From NCBI GenBank assembly GCA_009363875.1, contig CM018694.1, forward strand, positions 27,847,415-27,911,414: a stretch of DNA of 64,000 nucleotides, in the 5' to 3' direction. The notes below the pieces were generated by a model. It saw nothing but the letters and a program-made list of their open reading frames with translations. It was not told where the DNA came from and made no database searches. Made by a program: the position numbers and the translations under genes. The stretch comes from Mikania micrantha. Lineage: Eukaryota; Streptophyta; Magnoliopsida; Asterales; Asteraceae. Positions 56,419 through 64,000 of the stretch are shown here, piece by piece (within the stretch, counting starts at the first letter, position 1; each line of letters starts with the position of its first letter).

Positions 56419-56535
56419 ACAGCGTCATATCCGGATTAGTATGTGGTGGGATGGCGTCTGGGCGGGTCGTAGGCTCGACTCAGGGGTATGCCCTATATAT
56501 AAGCATACCGATTTGGATATTACATGTGGAGTTAA
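56419..56535 (+). repeat. Stem-loop module, copy 14 (plus-strand sense)
   Basis: ATATCCGGATTAGTATG (56427-56443) faces CATACCGATTTGGATAT (56504-56520). Of 17 positions, 13 are Watson-Crick, 3 are G-U on the plus (sense) strand and 1 is a mismatch. The core has GTGGTGGGATGGCGT and TATGCCCTATATATAAGC. It is the only copy whose sense strand is plus, and wobble pairs again fall on the sense strand. Confidence 0.78.
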
Positions 56536-57029
56536 TGAGGTTAAGGTTTTACCGAAAGAGGTTTGTTGAAAACTATTTTAAACTTATAAACTATATGAAC
56601 TCACCAACCGTTGTGTTGACTTGATCTTTTTACATGCTTTCTCAGGTGAAGAACAGGTTTAAGCTTAATCTTTTGGATATGCATACTAGGCTGCCCGGAT
56701 AGAGGACCTAGTAAACTTTTGGAGAAGCACATCTTTTGTTGATGATATACTATACTTTTGATATCTTGTATAGTTACAAGATATAAACAATTATTCTTTT
56801 GATAGGTTTACTTAGTTAAATTGCAGAACATTGCTATTGTAATTTAACTTTGTAATCCTATATATCATTTGATTGTGCTTTAGATATTCTTAAACGTTGA
56901 TGCTATGTAAACAATCTGATCATCATGATTATCATCCACGATATCACGCCCCGGGAACCTTCCGCCCGACGGGGACTCCGATCCAACCCCGCCGGCTCGG
57001 GGTGTGACACCACATGAGTGTGAGTAACC

Positions 57030-57190
57030 GGATGAGCCGGTGAAATTGATCAATTAAAACCACAAGAGGGTGGATAACCGGATGAGCCGGTAGTGCAAGT
57101 GTTAAACCACTAGACGATGGATAATTGGATGAGCCAATGAGTTGAGTGTGGGATTTTGGTGTGAAAAACTTAGCCAGACGAGCTGGGGAT
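57030..57190 (+). repeat. Tandem small hairpins (CCGG-ATGAG-CCGG type)
   Basis: ACCGG-ATGAG-CCGGT occurs twice (about 57028 and 57077), followed by ATTGG-ATGAG-CCAAT (about 57124) and GCCAG-ACGAG-CTGGG (about 57173). A further copy, GCCGG-ATGAG-CCTGT, lies at 52844 before the solo LTR. The loop is constant while the arms change together. Confidence 0.7.
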
Positions 57191-57584
57191 TGTATGTGTT
57201 TACAAGTTGTGGTCAAACAAGTAGAAATGATCCTTTATATTGTAAACAACAAAAGTTTAAAAGTTACCAAGTGAGTAAATTATGCTTTAAGATGATAAAA
57301 TGAGGGTGTAATCATCTATAACCAAATATTAATTCATAAGTGTGTGAATAAGGGTTATAAAAAGGGTTAATTGGTGACTTGGGTGATTTTGACCCGTTAA
57401 CAAAATCTGTTATTAGAATTGTAGAATTCTAATGTTGAAAACGATTCACACTTGCTGTAAATTTGATGATTGTAATGTAAAAACATCAAATACATGAGTT
57501 TGGGTTTGATTAGGGTAGAAACAAGTTGAAAGAAAGGACGAAAACGGGCAAAACAGGTGAAAATAGAAATCTGGTATGTGCAGC

Positions 57585-57665
57585 CCTGACATGGGCGTAT
57601 CATACGCCCTGAATGGTACACTACGCCCAAAAGTCCCTACCAATGCCCACCCATACGCCCAATCC
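57585..57665. repeat. TACGCCC cluster with palindrome
   Basis: GGGCGTATCATACGCCC is an inverted repeat. CTACGCCC, CATACGCCC and related GCCC words follow within 70 bp. It parallels the motif clusters of the other LTRs. Confidence 0.5.
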
Positions 57666-58515
57666 CAAAAACGCGAGATCTTTCTTATGATGACCCGTAT
57701 GAGTTCGGGGCTTTATATGGGCGACTTACTTAGTTCATATGAACTAATTGTGAGCTTATATATGATGTTTACAGGTCAAAAATAGACATGCATCAAGCGA
57801 TCACATCGGGCACGTTTTGGAGTGGAATCAAGCGTTATGTAAATCTTTGGTGACGTTAACTTAAACACACTAGTTTATGTTAATTTTGGATGTTATAAAC
57901 ATGTAATTACATGTGTTTACATATGTGATGATAATAGTACGCTTCCGAGCGAAATTTTAATAAAATTTTGCGTTAAAACTAAATTGGGACCTAAATTGGA
58001 CACGTGTAATCGTGTGAGAAGTTTGGGTGTCTCACCATGAGGTCTTAGATGATTTTGGTTATAAATAAGTGGATATTTGTGATATTTTGAGTACTTACAA
58101 TGAATAATGCGATTTTTATGATTCAAAAATGACTATTATTGAAATATTACTATTTTTAGTAACTTTGAAGTTACAATATCATAACAAATGATAAAATAAG
58201 ACCATGCATGTAGTTTAAAGTCATGATTTATGATATTATGGACATCTATGATGAGTATTGAAGTTATTTGTGGTCTAATGATGATTATTTGGGCATATTA
58301 CTAAAAATAGTAACTTTATTATTACAAATCAATGCTAGATGATGTTTTAGACATAAATGATGTGTTAAAATGATGATTTACAACAAATGTGTTGATTATT
58401 GATGTGTTGGTATGTTTAGATTTGTTGAGAAATATGATTTGCTCATAAGCTTCCATAAATAGAAACTTTTATGGTGAACAACATACTTGTATGTCTATTT
58501 TAGGTTATGTTAAGA

Positions 58516-58940
58516 GGGGAAGGTTCCCCTAAAAAGTCTATTTTGCCTAAGAAGGCTAAGAAGGATTTTTAAAAACTCAAAAACCGAACCAAACACACTC
58601 CGATTGATTTCATTTTTGCGTCATTGGAACCGTTTTATCGAACCCTAAAACCCAAACCTTAAATCATAAACAACAAACCCAAATACTAAAATCAAAACTT
58701 TAAAAACAAACCTTAAACATAAAGATAAGACATAAAAGCTAAAAATGAAGCCCTAAAAGCTAAATTCTAAAACTACTTGTTAAAGCTAAAACCTAAAAGC
58801 TAATATTGCAGGGTTCGATGAGACGATTCCAATATCATCGAAATGAGTTCAATCGGAGTTCGTTTGGGTCGGTTTCGAAGGTTTTAAAAATCCTTTTTAG
58901 CCTTCTTAGGCAAAAAAGACTTTTTATTTGATCTTTCCCC
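58516..58940. mobile_element. MULE-like MITE (425 bp, ~140-bp inverted ends)
   Basis: Flanked by TATGTTAAGA at 58506-58515 and 58941-58950, a 9-10-bp duplication typical of Mutator-like elements. The ends GGGGAAGG and CTTTCCCC start long inverted repeats: TTTTGCCTAAGAAGGCTAAG faces its near-complement (TAGCCTTCTTAGGCAAAA). Similarity continues inward for about 140 bp (ACTCCGATTGA, TATCGAACCCT). No open frame. It would fold almost end to end. It inserted into LTR G. Confidence 0.88.
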
Positions 58941-60406
58941 TATGTTAAGATTTAATAATGATATTAAAGGTCTTAGAAACACATTTGAATGATTGATGAT
59001 GATTAAAATTAACATATTTACAAACTTACTAATATTAGTAACTTTAAATTTGGGGATTTTTATAAAATGAATATTAAGTGTGTTTTAACTTCTTAAATGA
59101 CCTAAAGTGCCTTGTTTAGGAAATATGATGTTTTTTGTAAGATTTTTGGTATTAAAACATGTTAAATATAGGAACTTTCTATCTTTAGTAACTTTAAAAT
59201 GAAAAGTATGCATATGTGATAACTTGTAACAAGCATGCTACAGTAAATAAAAAGGTGATTTTAAGAAAACTTGCCTAAAATGGAAACTTACTATAAATAG
59301 TAAGTTTTATGCCAAACATAACATATGTGTTTACGCGTAATACACGACACTTAACACACGTTGAATGGACACTATAACTAAACAAATCACCAACGGGTCA
59401 TTAAGTTAAACACGGTTAACATAGTCAAACACGGTCGAACATAGTCAAACACGGCCAACACAACAACCTAGAGTTGTTTGGACACAAACATGGTCTAGTG
59501 AGACCAACACGAACACGAACACGAACAAGATCATAACAGTAAACACAAACTCACAACACCTATGTGATATAGGTAACAGCTAGAGACGAACAACTTACCG
59601 TTAACGTAATGACAAACAACAAACAGCCAAACTCAAGTGAGTTTACAGCCCCACTTTTACTCTTAAACTGTTTTGTTTAAAACATTGGGGGTGATAATAC
59701 TATGCAACAACTATGAATGGTATGTTGTAAAACAACTTTTTGAGTTTGCTTATATTGCAACAAAGTACTCACACAACCTTACCGTTAGTTGAACAACAAA
59801 CGAGTCGTTATTACGTAGTACTACTGGGTCTTACAAACCCCGCTCGACGACAACTCTGACTGGTGGCCAGGACGAGCGTAATATCGACCTATGCCATAGT
59901 TTCACGATAGACTTGGCGGAGGCATCCAATAGTCTAGTTTCGGTAGGATGAACATATACACTCGGGACCATTAGTCTACAACTTAACATATCCAGTATAT
60001 ATCTCGCAACTATTTTACATTTACTTAAACCTGTGAACTCACCAACTTTATGTTGACACATTTTAGCATGTATTCTCAGGTAACTGATCGCACAATGTTA
60101 GGATGCACATGGAGTCCTGCATGCATTCACGAACATTTTGATATTTCATTTATGTTACTATGTCTTGGTTAAACAATGTAGTGTCGTGACAAATTTATTT
60201 TCCGCTGCATAACTTACATTTTCTCGCTGCTAAACAAATTACTATTTCCGCTGCTTAATATTAATGCAACTTGATTTGATTATCAAAACTGTGTATTTTC
60301 AAACTCATATAGCGTCGTTTTATATGACTAAGAGCTTTGATCATGGCCACGTCACACCCGACGGTCTAACACCGTAAGTGGTAATTTGGGGGTGTAACAT
60401 CTATGG

Positions 60407-60539
60407 TCCCTTCAGTTTACTTGGTTTATTATTTCATGTATAAAGATTCTTAAAAGTGTATAAAACCTAATAAAACAACCTTATAGATTTGTTTAAGTTT
60501 ATTGTTATATGTTTTCACCAAATCTATTATTATTCTTAT

Positions 60540-60570
<31 letters not shown>

Positions 60571-60805
60571 GTGTGTGTGTATATATATATATACACTTAC
60601 GTATTTCATAAACCAATTTAATCTTTAATAAGATTAAACCTTTTTTTTTCTTATAAAATGTATATGTATAAAGTAATAATAATGATAATATTTTCAAAAC
60701 TAATAATAATTATTATTGTTATTATATATAAGGAATCCTATTACGATTGATTTTACAAGCGTTGAATTTTGGTTTTATTGATAAAATTTATTATTGTATG
60801 TTTAG

Positions 60806-60852
<47 letters not shown>

Positions 60853-61080
60853 AGAATTGCTCTCGATCGTCCAACGGAATCCTATTAACAATCAAATATA
60901 TGCGGAATTTATATTTGATCTATATGAATCAAAGAAGAAACAAACATTTATATAATCTCCATTTCATTAATCAATATCAACTGATTACAATGAAATACAA
61001 AGAGGGCTCAAACCGTCGTATGGTTTTGTTGGCTGCATGGGCTGAAGCCACTTGGTTCAAAGGAACAGCAGCCGTTACCA
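60407..61080. other. AT-rich non-coding DNA with TA microsatellites
   Basis: (TA)n at 60540-60566 is followed by (TG)n and another (TA)n to 60593. A second (TA)n runs 60809-60849. No gene is seen. From about 60960 the sequence approaches the gag remnant. Confidence 0.7.
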
Positions 61081-61084
61081 CCGC

Positions 61085-61887
61085 ATAGCTTTTTGCCTTT
61101 CTCTTGCGGTTGTTGACTTTAGAGCTTGAGACCTCAGCCTTGGCCTCCTTCGTAGTTTTGGCAGTAGCATCTTTGCCTCAGTCTTCTTCCCACCCTCCCT
61201 CCCTGGTGAGAGTTCCAGCTTTCACATGATTATCCGTCAAGGTTGCAGCAAGACGAATAGCAGCTTCCAAAGTGGTAGGGTTGGAATTCCGCCGATGTAC
61301 TTCTCAATTTCCTGAGAGTAGGAGTTACCAGATTGGGCACTAAGATGCTCAGCTTGTTGAAAACGGGTTGTGTAAATCAGATTCTCCTTGCTGTTTCAAC
61401 TCCCAGAATTCTGGTTCCATCTTCCTCATCTCGCTTCAAGGGTAAAACTCTTCAATCATCAATTTCTTCACATCAGCCCATGGTAGTGCTAGGGCGACAT
61501 CAGCTCCCATAATTCGCTTTTCTTTATTCCACCAAGTTAGTGCCTTCTTTTGGAAGACATTAGTGGTACAACACATCTTTAGTTCTTCAATGAAGTCACT
61601 GTTGAGCAAAGTGTTAACAATACTCTTGAACCTCTGTAACAGCCCATTGGCTCCTTCAGCTCGTGAACTTAATCGGGTTGCAAGAGTTGAAATGCTTGAA
61701 AGTGCAAGTTCGAGGGTTTGCACTAACCCATTATAATTGGTTGTTTGTCTGAGTTGGTTTAGCATGTATGGTATCACCACAGACATTTCTTGCAAAATGA
61801 GAGCAGCAAGCTCTCATAGTGTGAGGTTAGCATTGTTGGTACTGTTAGCATTGTCATTATTCGCGTTGTCGTGGTGCGGCAACATGT
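61085..61887 (-). pseudogene. Ty3/gypsy gag remnant, close to the gag of element C
   Basis: MLPHHDNANN opens at 61887. The capsid region is clear (NGLLQRFKS, ALTWWNKEKR, LPWADVKKLMIEEFYP at 61436-61795). It continues in shifted frames to about 61200 (NHVKAGTLTREG-like) and ends near 61085 before the zinc knuckles. Several stops and indels are present. A leader with a stem-loop module follows on the 5' side, but no primer site or LTR. Confidence 0.82.
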
Positions 61888-62131
61888 TTCTACAAGGGAT
61901 ATAAACATGTTACTACCGCATGCAATGAACATCATACAAACAAGCATTTATGACTCCGCTTAACATTTAGGAAAACATATCTAAGGTTGCACGTGTTTCC
62001 TATTTATTATCAGAACTCAAGACTTTTACCTAGCTCCTAACGATTATAGAAGTAATGTATTGTGCCAAAGGGAGTACTCTAATCCAAACCGTAGTTGTTC
62101 ACTAATATCTAATTATCATAACCCCATTCCA

Positions 62132-62241
62132 ACACTAACAACTTCCCGATGCACTGTAATCGGTTTATGTATAAGGCATACGTAGAGTTGACCTTAGTCG
62201 CTTCAGCCGCCGGCCCACCACCATTACAATGCACCACGATA
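62132..62241 (-). repeat. Stem-loop module, copy 15
   Basis: GCACTGTAAT (62151-62160) faces ATTACAATGC (62223-62232). Nine pairs are Watson-Crick and one plus-strand C-A is G-U on the sense strand. The core is TTTATGTATAAGGCATACG. It lies about 245 bp upstream of the gag remnant. Confidence 0.72.
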
Positions 62242-62324
62242 GTTTAGGGTATATTCAGTATACCATTCAATACATATGTAATGATCAACTTCTTCTCGCC
62301 ACCATCATGTCTCACTAAATTGCA

Positions 62325-62592
62325 GTCAGAGTTGGCCAGAATCTCAGGTGATTCAGTTCTATTTTTGTTCTTGGTGGTTAAATCGAAGGATTTGACGGGA
62401 ACTTGGCTTGAATCGCCGGAATCTCAGGTGTAGTCTGATTTTCCCGACTAGAGCCGACTAGCTCCGATGTTGACCGATTTTGGCCGACTACCGATTAATT
62501 GGGCGACTAGGCAAAAATTAATCGATTAGGGGCCGATTACCGATTAATCCCAATTAATCGGCCGCCTAATCGCGATTTTTACAACACTGACT
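62325..62592. repeat. Palindrome-rich repeat, possibly a hAT-type MITE
   Basis: Repeated GATTAATCGG and CCGATTA words in both orientations run from about 62440 to 62575. The edges CAGAGTTGG and CCAACAC-like ACAACACTG could be short inverted ends. The 8-bp flanks (ATTGCAGT and ACTTTAGT) match only partly, so the class is uncertain. Confidence 0.4.
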
Positions 62593-63163
62593 TTAGTTGT
62601 TAAATTATTTATAAAGTTATTGTAAATAGTATGAGTCAAAGGGTTATAGTGTAAATATGTAAAGTTAATAATTGTATCTAGGGTTATAAATACTATATAT
62701 CTGTAAACGTAGGAAAAGAACGCATTATTTAAAACATATAATCGTAGTTAGTATGTGAAATTCTTTGATCTTTCAAATTCATTCTCGTTATTGGTAGTTA
62801 GTTTGTTCTTTTTTGGTAAATTAAAAATGTTCAGAATAAAATATATTTGAGTATCTTGAAAATTAAAGGTAAGAAAATGAGAATGAGAGATTTGTAATTT
62901 TTACATCTATCGTTCCATCTGTTAGTTTCAAGTTCATCATCACCACCTCTAAACCAACGCCAACTGAAATCCTTGTTCACAAGAGATGTCAAAACCACAT
63001 GGTTGAACAATCAATTGAAAGATGTTTATTGACTAATATAGTAACTTACCGAGCAGTAAGGTTTGGTTTGAAATTTCAAGACATGATGTTTGTTAAATAA
63101 AAATCAAAAAATTAAAAATAAAAAATTCCACCCTTTGATATCAAACATTATTACTAGTTACTA
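62593..63163. other. AT-rich flank 3' of the host gene
   Basis: No open frame of note. By position it would include the 3' UTR of the minus-strand gene ending at 63164; no poly(A) signal was assigned. Confidence 0.45.
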
Positions 63164-63605
63164 CTACACCTTATTTGCATTGCAATACTTCTTGAACCAG
63201 ACTCCTATATTCACAAAGCTCTCGAAATCTGATTGCGGCCTGCAACATAAATCATAATCAGTCAGGCATTCAATATACACAAACGCAGCGCGGACACGCT
63301 TGTCTCCACTGTTCTTTGGAATTTTGAAAAAAACAGACAATAATGTTTTTGCATCTCTACATTTTTCATGTGTCCGATATTAAAAAAGATATGTTTTCAA
63401 TGAAAATAAAATGAAGCAAGTCTGTAGTTCCGGCGATTGTTAAGTAAAATCGGGCGGTTTTGAATAAGAAACTACATATTTGACTTTTGAGAGTCAATGT
63501 TAACATCAAAAGGAAATTTAGAAATGACCTGTTAATAGGATGTATATCTTCAGGAAAAACAATCACCTTCACAGTAACTCCATTTTCCTTTAATGCTCGT
63601 GCAAA
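63164..63605 (-). CDS. Acylamino-acid-releasing enzyme, last two coding exons (partial)
   Basis: This is the only host gene recognised. The first exon, 63529-63605 (77 bp), begins after an AG and reads FARALKENGV and VIVFPEDIHPIN, with a GT donor at 63527-63528. The last exon, 63164-63239 (76 bp), follows an AG at 63240-63241 and reads PQSDFESFVNIGVWFKKYC to a TAG stop. The exons share one Arg codon (AG plus G), and together they give 51 codons in one frame. Plant acylamino-acid-releasing enzymes (prolyl-oligopeptidase-type serine peptidases that remove N-acylated residues from peptides) end this way; the His in FPEDIHP would be the catalytic His. The Ser and Asp exons would lie beyond 64000. 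The 289-bp intron is AT-rich. Whether this is an intact gene or a fragment cannot be told here. Confidence 0.68.
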
Positions 63606-64000
63606 CTTGTTGAAGCATAAAAATAATTAAATATATAATTTACATTAGTATAAACCAAATAAAGGCTGGATTTCAAGCTTTTACTCGCAAACTAATATTT
63701 TATTTTCAAAAGAAACTCGAAGTATACTACTCTCTCTTTTCTTCCTTTTCATGGGATCCTATCTCCTTAGGACCTCTTAGAATATATTAGGGTTTAGTCC
63801 CATCTTTATATAATAGACTAAATAAAAAAAATTTATAACCACAATATGTGTAGTAAAAAGAGCCCTAGGCACAAGAGGACGTGTGCTACAGCACGCGGGA
63901 TGTGTAGAGGTGGCATGCACTATGGAGCAACTTAAACAAAATTTTTCAATCTTAAAAAAAAAACTACAAAACTTAACTTAATATAGCCATGGTTGTAAAA
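63606..64000. other. Presumed intron or upstream flank of the host gene
   Basis: Nothing resembling a further exon of the peptidase is visible up to the window edge. It could be a long intron, possibly with an insertion. Confidence 0.35.

Larger units (their letters stand above)
52880..57009 (+). mobile_element. Solo LTR (4.13 kb) with target duplication CCACA
   Basis: TGTAACATCAGTGCC at 52880 and GGGGTGTGACA ending at 57009 are bordered by CCACA at 52875-52879 and 57010-57014. There is no internal domain. It carries a CGAACC cluster, a GGCCCA array, a minisatellite, five ~110-bp repeats, a stem-loop module and the 50-nt signature (56600-56646). It looks like the product of LTR-LTR recombination. 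Its 3' end resembles the low part of the LTR at 34649. Confidence 0.92.
51633..60406 (+). mobile_element. LTR G, plus strand, split by a solo LTR and a MITE
   Basis: It starts TGTAACGACCGG and ends GGGGGTGTAACA. Its own sequence is 51633-52879, 57015-58505 and 58951-60406, about 4.2 kb. The end resembles the D LTR: GTGAACTCACCAACTTTATG, TTGACACATTTTAGCATG, TTCTCAGGTAAC, then GGATGCACATGGAGTCCTGC. Flanking 5-mers (CCATG and TCTAT) do not match, so a simple solo-LTR origin is unproven. It holds a hairpin array (57030-57190) and a TACGCCC cluster (57585-57665). Confidence 0.6.

Noticed and set aside
57028..57095. Hammerhead core in the CCGGATGAGCCGG repeats
   Set aside because: GGATGAG resembles CTGATGAG, but the required CTGA start and the GAAA-stem III-GUH arrangement are not present.
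58620..58810. Telomere-like CCCTAAA words
   Set aside because: Only scattered words such as AACCCTAAAACCC inside the MITE; no tandem telomeric array.
51633..60406. LTR G as a proven solo LTR
   Set aside because: The start and end look right, but no target duplication is present at these edges.
63240..63360. Upstream continuation of the last peptidase exon as coding (open frame through the intron)
   Set aside because: The upstream exon joins exactly at the AG at 63240-63241 in phase and gives the expected family C-terminus. The open intron stretch looks accidental.
63366..63572. 68-codon minus-strand frame starting MKVIVFPED
   Set aside because: It is the penultimate peptidase exon read through its donor site into the intron.

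Overview
The window is repeat-dominated plant nuclear DNA. Ty3/gypsy chromovirus-type LTR retrotransposons fill most of it; their integrase C-terminus resembles the Tekay/Del clade and all use an initiator-Met tRNA primer site. Copia remnants, one MULE-like MITE and a partial split host gene at the right edge make up most of the rest. The large gypsy-rich LTRs fit a eudicot with a big genome; Asteraceae is only a guess.

Layout. (1) 1-28167 is a tandem gypsy array on the minus strand, called family B here. Two near-identical LTRs, 3072-6733 and 24516-28167, flank an internal domain whose gag (21628-23058) and pol (6767-9889) are split by a nested element C (9895-21648, target duplication GTTTA). 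LTR 3072-6733 is followed by another primer site and a second gag (150-1560), which carries the tip of another C-type LTR at exactly the same site. The region is therefore a tandem duplication with a period of about 21.4 kb, made after C inserted. (2) 28168-31622 holds a decayed copia gag, a plus-strand C-like LTR fragment and a copia LTR. (3) 31623-49498 holds a decayed gag (33800-34480), a chimeric shared LTR (34649-36928) and pol of element E. E is split by a complete element D (37356-47305, target duplication ACTAC) that has gag but lacks RT and RNase H. (4) 49499-60406 is nested LTRs: F (minus), G (plus), a 4.1-kb solo LTR inside G (52880-57009, target duplication CCACA) and a 425-bp MITE (58516-58940). 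(5) 60407-64000 holds AT-rich DNA with microsatellites, another gag remnant, a palindrome-rich repeat, and the last two coding exons of what looks like an acylamino-acid-releasing enzyme gene on the minus strand.

No retroelement here looks autonomous: every pol carries stops, frameshifts, deletions or lost catalytic residues. The most interesting signals are non-coding. A ~115-nt stem-closed module with a TATA-like CCCTATATATAA core occurs about 15 times in LTRs and leaders of different families. Its stem sequences differ between copies but stay complementary, and most departures are G-U pairs only in the retroelement sense strand. A second ~50-nt signature (TCACCAAC hairpin GTTGACA, then ...TTTCAGGT) occurs in 12 LTRs. 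Several further tandem hairpin arrays also show paired changes. These suggest structured RNA elements carried by the LTRs and leaders.
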